Shown: positions 28,613-37,422, counted from the first letter of the stretch. The stretch: DNA of 64,000 nt from Dehalogenimonas alkenigignens (GCF_001466665.1 NZ_KQ758903.1:369684-433683); one strand, 5' to 3'. The notes: generated by a model not told the origin, from the sequence alone. Numbers and translations: made by a program.

Positions 28613-28641
28613 ATAATATCCTATGTCTCCGACGACGGCAA
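28613..28641 (-). promoter_or_regulatory. Promoter of groESL
   Basis: TTGCCG (28641-28636), a 17-nt spacer and TATTAT (28618-28613). The start point would fall near 28606, directly before the CIRCE operator, as is typical for HrcA control. Confidence 0.7.
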
Positions 28642-28789
28642 CCCATTCTGTGGCATTCGGCAACGATTTATACCTGTTCTCAGGGATTCCTAATGCCTTT
28701 TCGTAAGTATTTTCGCCTTTTCTCGCTGAATACTAATATATCATGTATGCTATAGCTGTTTATACTGCGGGTCTGACAGGTATCTGGTC

Positions 28790-28798
28790 TGCTATAAT
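28790..28798 (+). promoter_or_regulatory. tsaD: Extended -10 promoter of tsaD
   Basis: TGCTATAAT ends 6 nt before the tsaD ATG. CTGACA lies 14 nt upstream of TATAAT, too close for a normal -35 box. The geometry implies a leaderless mRNA. The rest of 28605-28789 holds only the groES promoter region and no gene. Confidence 0.6.
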
Positions 28799-28804
28799 AC
28801 GCCC

Positions 28805-29797
28805 ATGCGCGTATTAGGCATCGAAAGTTCCTGTGACGAAACGGCGGCCGCCATCGTCGAAGACGGGATCAGTGTAATCGCGAGCGAAGTGGCTTCCCAG
28901 GTGGATATCCACGCCCGGTACGGCGGCGTGGTGCCCGAAGTCGCCTCGCGCCAGCACCTGCTGTCGGTGGCGCCGGTGGTGGCTAAATGCCTGGACGGCG
29001 CCGCGATGAAACTGGCCGAAATCGACGCCGTGGCGGTAACCTGCGGCCCGGGACTGGCCGGGTCGCTTCTGGTAGGCGTCAATTTCGCCAAAGCTCTCGC
29101 TATGGCTTTGGATAAACCCTTGATTGGCATCAACCACCTTGAGGGGCACATTTACGCCAATTGGCTGACGGGCAGCGTTCCGGAGTTCCCGGCGCTGGCG
29201 CTCATCGTTTCCGGCGGCCACACCGACCTGGTGTTGATGAGAGGCCACGGCGACTACCGGCTGGTCGGCCGCACCCGGGACGATGCCGCCGGCGAAGCCT
29301 TCGACAAAGCCGCCCGACTCTTGAACCTTGGTTACCCCGGCGGTCCGGCGGTCGAAAAAGCCGCCGGCCTGGGGAAACCGACCCTCAGGCTGCCCCGCAG
29401 TATCATCCGCGGCAGTTTCGATTTCAGCTTTTCCGGGCTTAAAACAGCCCTCTACCGTCTGGCCGAAACGGGCCAGATTGATTCGCCAAACGATGCCGCC
29501 GCCAGCTTTCAGGAAGCCGTGGTGGGAATCCTGGTCAAAAGGACGATCGCCGCGGCCGAGGAACTGGGCGTGCGCCAGATTCTTGTGGCGGGCGGTGTAG
29601 CCGCCAACTCCCGCCTGCGGCAGAAATTTCTCGCCGATTCACCGCTGCCGGTGCTTATCCCCCCCTTAAGACTTTGCACCGATAACGCCGCCATCATCGC
29701 CGGCTGCGGCTGCTTTCACCTGGCAAAAGGGGAGCGGTCGGGACTGGATCTTGACGTTTATCCCAGTCTGCCGTTTGCTTCAATCTCCCCCAATTAG
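28805..29797 (+). CDS. tsaD: tRNA N6-adenosine threonylcarbamoyltransferase
   Basis: It transfers the threonylcarbamoyl group to A37 of ANN-reading tRNAs (t6A), together with TsaB, TsaC and TsaE. It has 330 residues, a normal length. The ASKHA-fold motifs are [26 protein letters not shown], the metal-binding [28 protein letters not shown], and [10 protein letters not shown] near the C-terminus. The ATG has no SD and follows TATAAT by 6 nt. The lysidine enzyme TilS, also probably leaderless, is another tRNA modification gene in this window. Confidence 0.96.
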   Translation: MRVLGIESSCDETAAAIVEDGISVIASEVASQVDIHARYGGVVPEVASRQHLLSVAPVVAKCLDGAAMKLAEIDAVAVTCGPGLAGSLLVGVNFAKALAMALDKPLIGINHLEGHIYANWLTGSVPEFPALALIVSGGHTDLVLMRGHGDYRLVGRTRDDAAGEAFDKAARLLNLGYPGGPAVEKAAGLGKPTLRLPRSIIRGSFDFSFSGLKTALYRLAETGQIDSPNDAAASFQEAVVGILVKRTIAAAEELGVRQILVAGGVAANSRLRQKFLADSPLPVLIPPLRLCTDNAAIIAGCGCFHLAKGERSGLDLDVYPSLPFASISPN

Positions 29798-29910
29798 GTT
29801 GCCTTCGACAAATATTATTCCGCGCAACATCAACCGCCCAGGCCGATACTCAATCTATCCGATTTGGTTACTAGAGGTTAACAAGGTAAAATCTCCTTAG
29901 AGGTTCAATA

Positions 29911-31176
29911 ATGTTCCAGAAGACAGTGCTCCCATCCGGCCTCAGGCTGCTGACCCAGGAAATGCCCAACACCCGCTCGGCGTGCATCTGCATCTTTGTC
30001 GGCACAGGGTCCCGCTACGAGACCGACAAACAGGCCGGAATTTCTCATTTCATTGAACACGTCCTCTTCCGCGGCACCGAGAAACGGCCGACTTCGCGGG
30101 ATATCTCTGAATCCGTTGAGGGCGTCGGCGGCATCCTTAACGGCGGCACCGACCGAGAGACCACGGTATACTGGGCCAAAGCCTCCTGTGACCACTTCGC
30201 GTCCACCCTTGACACTCTGTGCGATATCCTGCTCCATTCACGCTTCGACGACGGCGACATCGAAAAAGAACGCCAGGTCATTGTGGAAGAAATCCACATG
30301 TCGGAGGATCAGCCGGACCAGAAAGCCTGTCAACTGGTCGACACCGTGCTCTGGCCGAATCATCCGCTGGGCCGGGATATCGCCGGCACCGAGGCCACTG
30401 TCAACGCTGTCTCCCGGGTTGATCTGCTGGACTATATGGGCCGCCATTATCTTCCGGGCAACACCGTGGTTGCCATAGCCGGCGGTGTCAGCCATCAGGA
30501 CGTTATCGCCGCAGTCGATGACAAATTGGGCGCCTGGCAGCCTGTTGCGGCGGCACCGGTCTTCACGCCGTTCGTATCGGCCAACGGCCGCCGCCTGGTA
30601 GTGGAGAAGCGCGATATCGAACAGGACCATTTCCTGCTTGCCCTGCCGGCGCTGTCCATCGCGGATCCCCGGCGTTATGTCGAGAGCCTGCTGAACGTGA
30701 TACTGGGCGAAGGTATGAGCAGCCGCCTGTTTACCGAGATCCGCGACAGGATGGGACTGGCTTATGCCATTCACAGCTACACCGATTTCCTGCAGGATAC
30801 CGGCGCCCTGACGGTAGCTGCCAGCGTGGATCCGTCCAACCTGAGGAAGGCTGTCAGCGCCGTCATCAGGGAACTCGATTTGTTGAAAACAACTTTAACG
30901 CCCCATGAATTGTCAAAGGCTAAGGAGTTGTCCAAGGGCAGGCTGGCTTTAAGGCTTGAAGACTCCCGGCATGTTGCTTCCTGGCTGGGCGGCCAGGAGA
31001 TACTGACCGGCGAGGTATTGACCCCGGAGGACGTCATTCGCAAAATCGATGCGGTCACCCTTGACGATCTGAGGAACCTGGCCGGCGACCTCATTCAAAC
31101 GGAAAAGCTCCGTCTGTCGGTGGTTGGTCCGGTGGTTGATGAGCAGCCGTTGAAGGATATGATCGCAGCCGCGTAG
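29911..31176 (+). CDS. M16 family zinc metallopeptidase (pitrilysin/processing-peptidase type)
   Basis: A 421-residue protein with the inverted zinc motif HFIEH (His46, Glu49, His50), followed by the active-domain block ERQVIVEEIHMSEDQPD with the third zinc ligand. The second, inactive half contains LFTEIRDRMGLAYAIHSYTDF. Bacterial relatives degrade small peptides or process presequence-like peptides; some are listed as YmxG-type. It has no signal peptide, so it is probably cytoplasmic. The SD is TTAGAGG, with ATG 29911 after it. It appears to be a single-gene unit after tsaD. Confidence 0.9.
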   Translation: MFQKTVLPSGLRLLTQEMPNTRSACICIFVGTGSRYETDKQAGISHFIEHVLFRGTEKRPTSRDISESVEGVGGILNGGTDRETTVYWAKASCDHFASTLDTLCDILLHSRFDDGDIEKERQVIVEEIHMSEDQPDQKACQLVDTVLWPNHPLGRDIAGTEATVNAVSRVDLLDYMGRHYLPGNTVVAIAGGVSHQDVIAAVDDKLGAWQPVAAAPVFTPFVSANGRRLVVEKRDIEQDHFLLALPALSIADPRRYVESLLNVILGEGMSSRLFTEIRDRMGLAYAIHSYTDFLQDTGALTVAASVDPSNLRKAVSAVIRELDLLKTTLTPHELSKAKELSKGRLALRLEDSRHVASWLGGQEILTGEVLTPEDVIRKIDAVTLDDLRNLAGDLIQTEKLRLSVVGPVVDEQPLKDMIAAA

Positions 31177-31272
31177 CCGGGTGAATTTCCGGGGTGATGC
31201 CTCAGGAATAACTTGCGGCGGCAATTATTTTCAGATTCGCTTCAGATTGCGCAAGTGAATTCCGGTTTCAGC

Positions 31273-31674
31273 CTACACCAGCCCCCAGTCCCGATAGCCC
31301 TGCTGTAATATTGCCAGGTATTCCGGGGCCGGCTTGCTCTCGGCGGTCTGATGCGCCGGTACATAGGTGAAACAACTTATCGATTCACCGGTCTCGGTGT
31401 TGACCACGAGGTTAATTTTAGCGTTCTGCGCCGGGAAGCCTTCGGCGGCATCCAGCTTTTTCAGCCATGCCTCGGGAACCTCGTAGATGCCGCCTTTGAC
31501 CTGCGATCCCCGCAGCGGCTTGAGCGACGCCGTGCCGCCGCGGAAAACCCTGGACCATCCGGTGAAGGATAATTGATAGTGCGGCAGGGCGGCTGATACC
31601 TTTGGCTTGCATCCGGGACAACGTTCAGCCATGTATCGGCGGGACAGGGCGGCGCCGTAGGCGAAAAACAACAT
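31273..31674 (-). CDS. Gamma-glutamylcyclotransferase-like (AIG2) protein
   Basis: A 133-residue protein of the GGCT/AIG2 beta-barrel family. It starts LFFAYGAALSRRYMAERCPG, the substrate-binding YG.. loop. GGIYEVPEAWLKKLDAAEG gives the conserved region with the general acid/base Glu, and YLAILQQGYRDWGL closes it. Related enzymes form 5-oxoproline from gamma-glutamyl peptides or amines; the substrate here is unknown. The start ATG lies 6 nt after TATAAT in the extended -10 box TGCTATAAT (31681-31689), so it is probably leaderless. Confidence 0.8.
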   Translation of the reverse strand: MLFFAYGAALSRRYMAERCPGCKPKVSAALPHYQLSFTGWSRVFRGGTASLKPLRGSQVKGGIYEVPEAWLKKLDAAEGFPAQNAKINLVVNTETGESISCFTYVPAHQTAESKPAPEYLAILQQGYRDWGLV

Positions 31675-31680
31675 AGGTGT

Positions 31681-31689
31681 ATTATAGCA
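31681..31689 (-). promoter_or_regulatory. Extended -10 promoter of the cyclotransferase-like gene
   Basis: TGCTATAAT reads on the minus strand, with TATAAT ending 6 nt before the ATG. No SD is possible in so short a leader. Confidence 0.6.
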
Positions 31690-31738
31690 ACAAACTTAGC
31701 CTCGTACTTAAACGAGGCAGGCGCAACGATTGGTCAGG

Positions 31739-31767
31739 TTGACTTTTAATTTTGAGCGTCTTATATT
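31739..31767 (+). promoter_or_regulatory. Promoter of the 332-residue unknown gene
   Basis: TTGACT (31739-31744), a 17-nt spacer and TATATT (31762-31767). It points away from the cyclotransferase-like gene. The leader is about 25 nt. A small hairpin (CCTCGT/ACGAGG, 31700-31717) lies between the two divergent promoters. Confidence 0.65.
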
Positions 31768-31799
31768 GGCGATGATTTTCCGGAACGGGTGGACGCCGC

Positions 31800-32798
31800 A
31801 TGCGGACTGCCGATGAACCCATTGTCGTCGAAAGTTTGGGCCGGCTGAACGAGTACGGCGCGGACGACCTTTTGATCTGCTGCGCCTCCTTCGAAGATCG
31901 GAGCATTTCGGCGGTGGAACGCCTTTCCGGGAACTTCAGGGTGCGTTACTCCATCATCTTCGTCATTGAAGAATCCCGGTACCAGCCGGCGATAGACGCC
32001 AATCTGTTGAAAATCCAGTCCGTACTCTCACGTAAAACGTCCGAAGGTGTTTTTGTTATCCGATGCCAGCGTGAAGATCCGGTTGAAGGCATAAATCAGC
32101 TCAAGGCCATTTGGAAACGCTGCCGTCCCAAGGATATCGAAGAGCCGTTCATCACCCTCGATATCTCCGGATTCTCCAAGGTTTACCTGCTCGGCCTGCT
32201 GCATTACCTGGTGGCTGAGCTGAATATGGGATTGCCCCGGATCATTCATACCACTCAAACTTACGCCCCGTCGCGTCTCACGCAAGGCGTCCACCAGATC
32301 ACCACCATCGCCAATTTCTTCGGGTCCTTCTCGATAGAAAAAGAAACTGTGTTGGTGCTGTTTTTGGGCTTCGAGGCTGAACGTTCACTGTCCGTTTGGA
32401 AGCAATTCAACCCCGTACGCACGATTTGCCTGATCACTACGCCCAGGGATGGCAACGACGAATACGTGCGCTACGCCGAAAAAAACAACGAGGTTTTACT
32501 GGCCCAGCCCAATGTGGAAATCCGGCAGGTGGCCGCAGACTCGCCATACCACATCAGGAACACGCTTGAATCGATATACGAGGAGTTCAAGACTACCGCC
32601 AACATGATCATCGGGCCGTTCGGCACCAAACCGCAAACAGTCGGCATCTTCGTCTTCTGGCTTGAACATCCCAGGGTTCAGGTCGTCTATTCTTTCCCCA
32701 GCGAGTACACCAAGAGTTATCTAAACCGCAAACCTGGCAGGACTATAATGCTGCCCCTGTCGAATGTCACCCGCGGCACTATTGAGCCCCGTTTTTAA
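31800..32798 (+). CDS. Uncharacterised two-lobed alpha/beta protein with internal duplication
   Basis: I do not recognise this 332-residue protein. It has no signal peptide and no clear membrane segment. Two halves start with similar strand-helix blocks: DLLICCASFEDRSISAVERL (about 22-41) and VLVLFLGFEAERSLSVWKQF (about 181-200), each followed by a second hydrophobic strand (YSIIFVIEES and RTICLITTPR). This suggests two Rossmann-like lobes from a duplication. Other conserved-looking pieces are FITLDISGFSKVYLL, THTTQTYAPSR-like (IHTTQTYAPSR) and IIGPFGTKPQTVGIF, which could line a ligand pocket. It has its own promoter and is followed by marC. The function is unknown; a nucleotide-sensing or effector role would be speculation. 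Confidence 0.8.
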   Translation: MRTADEPIVVESLGRLNEYGADDLLICCASFEDRSISAVERLSGNFRVRYSIIFVIEESRYQPAIDANLLKIQSVLSRKTSEGVFVIRCQREDPVEGINQLKAIWKRCRPKDIEEPFITLDISGFSKVYLLGLLHYLVAELNMGLPRIIHTTQTYAPSRLTQGVHQITTIANFFGSFSIEKETVLVLFLGFEAERSLSVWKQFNPVRTICLITTPRDGNDEYVRYAEKNNEVLLAQPNVEIRQVAADSPYHIRNTLESIYEEFKTTANMIIGPFGTKPQTVGIFVFWLEHPRVQVVYSFPSEYTKSYLNRKPGRTIMLPLSNVTRGTIEPRF

Positions 32799-32871
32799 TT
32801 CGGTTGTAAAGCCTCCGCGAACCGGAATATAATGGAATCGATTCCGCCCGGAAGGATTTTACGTCTATCTG

Positions 32872-33474
32872 ATGGCCGATTTCTGGCAGCCCTTCCTCCT
32901 AACCTTCGTCCCCCTTTTCATCGTCATCGATGCCATCGGCAACCTGCCATTTGTCATTGCGCTGACCGAAGATTCCACCCGGGAAGAACGCCGCCGGATT
33001 ATCAACCTGGCTACCGTTACCGCTGCCGGCGTCGGGCTGATTTTCCTGTTTCTGGGCCGATTCATCCTGAGTGCCATGGACATCTCTGTCGGCGCCTTCG
33101 CCATTTCCGGCGGGATAATCCTGATGATCTTCGCCGTCCGTTATATGACCACCGGGCACATGGTCGAAGCTATCAAAGAAGAAATGGTGGCCGTCGTCCC
33201 GATAGGCACGCCTCTAACGGTCGGCCCGGCGACAATCACCACCCTCCTGCTGCTGTCAACCCAATTCGACCTTTATATCGTACTTATCTCTTTCGGGTTA
33301 AATATATTTATCGCCTGGGCCACATTTGTCGCCGCCGGCTTCTTCATGCGGGTCATGGGCCGGGGCGGGTTGCGCGCTGTCTCCCGCGTTTTCAGCCTTC
33401 TCCTGGCGGCTCTGGCGGTGAACATGGTCATCAAGGGTCTGGAATTGATCGGCGTTCTTCCAGCCGCCGCCTGA
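32872..33474 (+). CDS. MarC family integral membrane protein
   Basis: A 200-residue protein with six predicted membrane segments, of the MarC (UPF0056) family: the opening FLLTFVPLFIVIDAIGNLPF, TREERRRIINLATV, AISGGIILMIFAVRYM and the loop VVPIGTPLTVGPATITTLLL are family hallmarks. The early link of MarC to multiple antibiotic resistance was not upheld, and its transport role is unknown. The SD is GGAAGGATTTTACG upstream, with a TATAAT box near 32829. It is transcribed in the same direction as the preceding unknown gene. Confidence 0.9.
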   Translation: MADFWQPFLLTFVPLFIVIDAIGNLPFVIALTEDSTREERRRIINLATVTAAGVGLIFLFLGRFILSAMDISVGAFAISGGIILMIFAVRYMTTGHMVEAIKEEMVAVVPIGTPLTVGPATITTLLLLSTQFDLYIVLISFGLNIFIAWATFVAAGFFMRVMGRGGLRAVSRVFSLLLAALAVNMVIKGLELIGVLPAAA

Positions 33475-33583
33475 GCGCAGAAAAATGCCTCGACCCCAGC
33501 TATAAAAATATTTCCCTCAAACGTCTTGACAATCGTGTTAGCTTGGGCTATCGTATATTCAAATCTGCGAAGGAGGCTATTTA

Positions 33584-33724
33584 ATGGAAGGTTATTGCAT
33601 GAAATGCCGCACCAAGAGAGTGATGAAGGGCGCCAAGGCCATCACCATGAAGAACGGCCGGCCCGCTACTCAAGGGGTTTGCCCCGTCTGCGGCACCAAG
33701 ATGTTCAAAATCGGCAAAGCCTAA
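33584..33724 (+). CDS. 46-residue zinc-ribbon protein (DUF5679-like)
   Basis: A small basic protein with two Cys pairs: YCMKCRTKR (Cys5, Cys8) and VCPVCGTKMF (Cys33, Cys36), with an intervening lysine-rich hairpin. This fits a one-ribbon zinc finger. The SD AAGGAGG precedes ATG 33584. TTGACA with TATCGT at 17-nt spacing lies at 33528-33556, and a strong terminator follows. It is thus an independent monocistronic unit. Related small ribbons occur in Chloroflexota and archaea. The function is unknown; nucleic acid binding is plausible from the charge. Confidence 0.85.
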   Translation: MEGYCMKCRTKRVMKGAKAITMKNGRPATQGVCPVCGTKMFKIGKA

Positions 33725-33748
33725 CAAGCCTAGAACGAGCATTCAAAA

Positions 33749-33777
33749 AGCCGAGCGTTGAGACGCTCGGCTTTTTT
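33749..33777 (+). terminator. Intrinsic terminator after the zinc-ribbon gene
   Basis: A 10-bp stem (AGCCGAGCGT / ACGCTCGGCT) with a 4-nt loop TGAG and a run of six T, 24 nt after the stop codon. Confidence 0.92.
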
Positions 33778-33803
33778 ATTCGCAGTTACTTAAGCGCCGA
33801 GCC

Positions 33804-33832
33804 TTGACACCCTGACCACCCCCTAATATAAT
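33804..33832 (+). promoter_or_regulatory. Consensus promoter of the first TetR gene
   Basis: Perfect TTGACA (33804-33809), a 17-nt spacer and perfect TATAAT (33827-33832). Only 7 nt separate TATAAT from the ATG, so the transcript should begin at the start codon. Confidence 0.85.
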
Positions 33833-33839
33833 CCGGCCG

Positions 33840-34475
33840 ATGAGTGAACATTCAATGAAACCTGAACCCCACCGTCGCGCAACCTGGCGCGACGAAAAGG
33901 CTGAAGAACGCCGCCAGCAACTCATCGATACCGCCCTTCAGGTCTTCGCCCGTAAAGGGTTTGACAAAACCTCGGTTCGCGAACTGGCCGCTGCCGCCGG
34001 CGTCGCTCAAGGGCTCATGTACCACTACTTCAAGAGCAAGGATAAATTGCTGGAAGCGGTAGTGGAACGCCACAGCTTCATGCCTCAGCTTAAAACCCTT
34101 CTCAGCACTCTCCACGACGAGCCGGCCCCGAAAGTTCTTAAGGTGGTGGGGAAACAGTTCTTCGAGCTGTTAGGCCAAAAAGAGAGCCTGATGAACATAT
34201 TTTTCCACGAGACGCAAAGCCACCCCATCGTGCCAAGAATATGGCGGGGCATTATGAACGAGGGCATCTCCTTGTTCCAGAATTACCTTGACGAACGGGT
34301 CAAACTGGGCGAACTGCGGCCTCACAACACCGATGTTTCCGCCCGGACCCTGGCCTATACCATTGTCCTTCTCCGGGGCACCGCCACTGCGTTCCCCCAC
34401 CGGACACGCGCCGATGAGTTCATCTCCCATTTAGTGGATAACACACTGAGCGGAATCGCCGCGCCGGCCGGCTGA
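33840..34475 (+). CDS. TetR family transcriptional regulator (first of tandem pair)
   Basis: A 211-residue regulator. The N-terminal HTH (about 18-65: RRQQLIDTALQVFARKGFDKTSVRELAAAAGVAQGLMYHYFKSKDKLLEAV) is a textbook TetR domain. The rest is a helical ligand domain. It is preceded by a basic N-terminal extension. The neighbour at 34561 is a clear paralogue: both ligand domains carry the RPHNT element (LRPHNTDVSARTL versus LRPHNTEVTVRAL) and end similarly. The gene is probably leaderless. The pair precedes an MMPL exporter, which is the likely target. Confidence 0.92.
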   Translation: MSEHSMKPEPHRRATWRDEKAEERRQQLIDTALQVFARKGFDKTSVRELAAAAGVAQGLMYHYFKSKDKLLEAVVERHSFMPQLKTLLSTLHDEPAPKVLKVVGKQFFELLGQKESLMNIFFHETQSHPIVPRIWRGIMNEGISLFQNYLDERVKLGELRPHNTDVSARTLAYTIVLLRGTATAFPHRTRADEFISHLVDNTLSGIAAPAG

Positions 34476-34560
34476 ATCCCCGTTTACATATATTTTTTAT
34501 CCTTAAGGTCTTGTTTTACCTTTGATCTGGTGGCATAATTAATTGATTACTCAGTCAGTT

Positions 34561-35205
34561 ATGAGCGCCAGCAAGACCGATGGCAGGATTACAAAGGGCG
34601 AGGCCACCCGGCAGCGGTTGGTCAGCGCCGCGTTGAAGGTATTCGCCGAACTCGGCTTTTCACGAGCGACCATCAAGGATATCGGCGCCGCCGCCGGCGT
34701 TTCGCCGGCCCTGCTGTACCATTATTTCCCGAGTAAAGAAGACCTGCTCAACGCTGTAGTAGAGCGTTTCGGGCCGATCGGCGATGTCCGCCGTTTTATC
34801 GAACAATACGAAGCCTTGCCGGCTGCCGACTTCATTAGAAAACTCGCCAGGCATTTCTACGACCTCCTCGGCGAGCGCCTGGATCTGGTGCGCATCTTTC
34901 TGCGGGAAGGCACTTCCAACGGATCCGTCGCCGATGCCTGGCGCGGCATGATCCAGCGGGGACTGCCGATTATCCAGGGTTATTTTCTGCGGCAGGTGCT
35001 CATGGGCAGGCTGCGGCCGCACAATACCGAGGTCACCGTTCGCGCCCTGAGCACCACCATCGTCATGCTGCGGTTCAGCGAAAACGTTTTTCCGCTGCAG
35101 ACATTAACCGGGCACCAATTTATAGATGAATTCATCGACAATCTTATGGCCGGCCTGCGGCCTGACATTCCTGAGATCTTCGGACATAACACCGCCGCGA
35201 GTTAG
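34561..35205 (+). CDS. TetR family transcriptional regulator (second of tandem pair)
   Basis: A TetR regulator of 214 residues from ATG 34561; an in-frame TTG at 34543 would add six residues that look like promoter sequence. The HTH is RLVSAALKVFAELGFSRATIKDIGAAAGVSPALLYHYFPSKEDLLNAV. The ligand domain shares the LRPHNTEVTVRALSTTIVMLR block with the upstream paralogue. A CATAAT box with TTGTTT at 17-nt spacing (34510-34538) lies just upstream. It ends 15 nt before the MMPL gene, so it is probably cotranscribed with it. Confidence 0.9.
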   Translation: MSASKTDGRITKGEATRQRLVSAALKVFAELGFSRATIKDIGAAAGVSPALLYHYFPSKEDLLNAVVERFGPIGDVRRFIEQYEALPAADFIRKLARHFYDLLGERLDLVRIFLREGTSNGSVADAWRGMIQRGLPIIQGYFLRQVLMGRLRPHNTEVTVRALSTTIVMLRFSENVFPLQTLTGHQFIDEFIDNLMAGLRPDIPEIFGHNTAAS

Positions 35206-35220
35206 AAAGGGGCAACGCTT

Positions 35221-37422
35221 ATGGATAAAATCGCCGGATTTGTGACCCGACGCCCTAAAATCATCATCGCCATTGTTGCCCTGACCAACCTGGCGGCGCT
35301 GCTGTCCTTCTTCCGCTTCAGCCTGGACACCGAATTCCTCAACTTCTTCGACCCGGACAACGAGGAAGTGGCGGCGTACCATCAGCTTAATCTGGAATAC
35401 GGCACCGGCGAGGCGGTGACCGTGCTGGTGGAAAGCGATAATAGCCTCCTTGAGCGGGCCAATCTGCTGGCGGTATTTGACTTTCAGTCCCAAAGCAGCC
35501 GGATTCCTGGCGTGCAGCAGGTCCAGAGCTACATCCCTGCCCAGATGCTGTCCGGCTCCCTCCTCTTGCCGGTCAATGCCGAGTTCATCCAATCCAACGC
35601 CGAAGCCCTGGGCCAATTTGTTGACCAGCGTTATTTTTTAACCGATCAATTTCTCTCCGGAGACCGTAAAAGCGCCGTGGTGGTGGTGAGCCTGGATGTC
35701 GGGGCGGATTCGGGCCCGGCGGTCGATGCCTTAAGGCAGGCCATAGATGATTATCCGGGACTTCGGTTGTCGATAGCCGGCAACCCGGTGATTAAAGATA
35801 CGGTTGTCGGCTACCTGGCCAATATTCTGTTTATCCTGCTGCCTTTTGCCATCGGCTTGATCCTGCTGGTCTTCTATTTCATTTTGAGACACAAACGGTT
35901 GACACCCCTGGCCATGCTGCCCGCGGCTTTCGGCGCCCTCTGGACCTTCGGGACTATCTTCTACAGCGGACACGAGTTGTCGCTGGTGACTGTCATAAGT
36001 CCGATTTTCATCATAGTCATGGGATCGGCTTACGGCCTGCACTATGTCAGCCATTTTCAGGAAAACCTCGCCAAATCCGGGAACAGCCTGGAAGCTACCC
36101 ATCTGACTATGAAAATGGTCGGCTTGCCGATTATTTTGGCCACCCTGACGACCATGGCCGGTTTTGCCTCCCTCATCTGGAGCGAAGCAATACCCATGCG
36201 CCAGATGGGTATTTTCGTTACCCTGGGCATCGGATACGCGGGTCTGCTGGCCATCTTCTTCCTGCCGGCGCTCATCTCCCACCTGAAGCTATCAGTCATC
36301 CATCCGCCGGAGGAATCCCGAAGGCTCGGGCAAACGATAAATCAGGCCTCAACCCATCGGGTACCTATCATCCTGGGCTGCGTCGCCGTAATAATCGCGT
36401 CGGCGGTGTTTATCCCGAAGCTTGAGGTCGTGTCCGACCAGTTGATGTTTTTTAAAGAGAGTTCCGAGATCCGCCAGGCTTCGGCGCGTATTGAAGCCAC
36501 TTTCGGCAGCGCCCAACCGTTAATAGGGCAGATGGTCTCTCCAGACGGTTCGGCGGCTTTGTTTAACCCGGCGGAGGCTGCCCGTTTGCTGGCAGTTGAA
36601 CGGCAGCTGGAAGCCCAACCGGGCATTAAAAGCGTGATATCGGTGTTCGATCTGGCCGTCGGATTCAACCGAATGACTACCGGCACCGCGAGTTATCCTC
36701 AGAACCCCGCGGTGGTTCAGGCTTTTATCGGCCAACTTGGCGAAGATGGCATGAAAGCCTGGGTAAACCAGAATGGTTTTCGCCTGCTGGTCCGTCCGGT
36801 CGGGCTTGAAACTGATGAGATCAAGAATATTAAGACCTGGACTGCCGGCGAGCCCGCGGTCCAGGCTCTGACCGGGATGCCGATGCTTTTTGATGAATTC
36901 AACCGCATCGTGGTCAACAGCCAGATCAGCAGCCTGGGACTGGCGCTGGCGCTGGTCTTTGTGATGCTGGTAATCAGCCTGCGCAGCCTGAAGGCCGCCC
37001 TGGTCGGCATGCTGCCCATCGTCCTAACCATCGGAGTGGTGCTGACCTTCCTGGTCATCAGCGGCTTCAATCTGAACATTCTGACCGCCAACCTGTCCGC
37101 TATCGTCATCGGAGTCGGCGTGGATTATTCCATACACCTGATTTCCGGTATTTACTATTTCCGCCGATCCGGATTGTCGGAAAACCAGGCCGTCGCCTCA
37201 GCCATCGGTTCGGTATCGCGGCCGGTGCTCGCCAACGCCTTCGGGCTTTCCCTGGGGCTATCGGTGCTCTTTTTCTCGCCCCTGCTGATTCATATCCAGG
37301 CAGCGGCGGTCATGTGGGTGGCGATGGTCTTTTCCTCCATCGCGGCGCTGCTGGTCATCCCGCAGTTCTACCGCGGCGATAAAAGAGGAAAAGCTTCAAC
37401 CGGGCCGGCCGCCGGCCGTTGA
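35221..37422 (+). CDS. MMPL/RND superfamily exporter
   Basis: A 733-residue membrane protein with the two-fold RND layout: TM1 (about 12-32), an outer loop domain (33-205), five clustered TM helices (about 207-355), TM7 (about 380-400), a second outer domain (400-560) and five more TM helices (about 565-720). MMPL/SSD-type signatures include IIVMGSAYGLHYVSHF and IVIGVGVDYSIHLISGIYYF in matching places of the two halves, with proton-relay candidate Asp in GVDYSIH. Substrates of relatives are lipids, hopanoids or drugs. The two TetR genes upstream probably regulate it. The SD is AAAGGGG. Its stop TGA lies inside the TTGACA of the tRNA promoter. Confidence 0.92.
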   Translation: MDKIAGFVTRRPKIIIAIVALTNLAALLSFFRFSLDTEFLNFFDPDNEEVAAYHQLNLEYGTGEAVTVLVESDNSLLERANLLAVFDFQSQSSRIPGVQQVQSYIPAQMLSGSLLLPVNAEFIQSNAEALGQFVDQRYFLTDQFLSGDRKSAVVVVSLDVGADSGPAVDALRQAIDDYPGLRLSIAGNPVIKDTVVGYLANILFILLPFAIGLILLVFYFILRHKRLTPLAMLPAAFGALWTFGTIFYSGHELSLVTVISPIFIIVMGSAYGLHYVSHFQENLAKSGNSLEATHLTMKMVGLPIILATLTTMAGFASLIWSEAIPMRQMGIFVTLGIGYAGLLAIFFLPALISHLKLSVIHPPEESRRLGQTINQASTHRVPIILGCVAVIIASAVFIPKLEVVSDQLMFFKESSEIRQASARIEATFGSAQPLIGQMVSPDGSAALFNPAEAARLLAVERQLEAQPGIKSVISVFDLAVGFNRMTTGTASYPQNPAVVQAFIGQLGEDGMKAWVNQNGFRLLVRPVGLETDEIKNIKTWTAGEPAVQALTGMPMLFDEFNRIVVNSQISSLGLALALVFVMLVISLRSLKAALVGMLPIVLTIGVVLTFLVISGFNLNILTANLSAIVIGVGVDYSIHLISGIYYFRRSGLSENQAVASAIGSVSRPVLANAFGLSLGLSVLFFSPLLIHIQAAAVMWVAMVFSSIAALLVIPQFYRGDKRGKASTGPAAGR

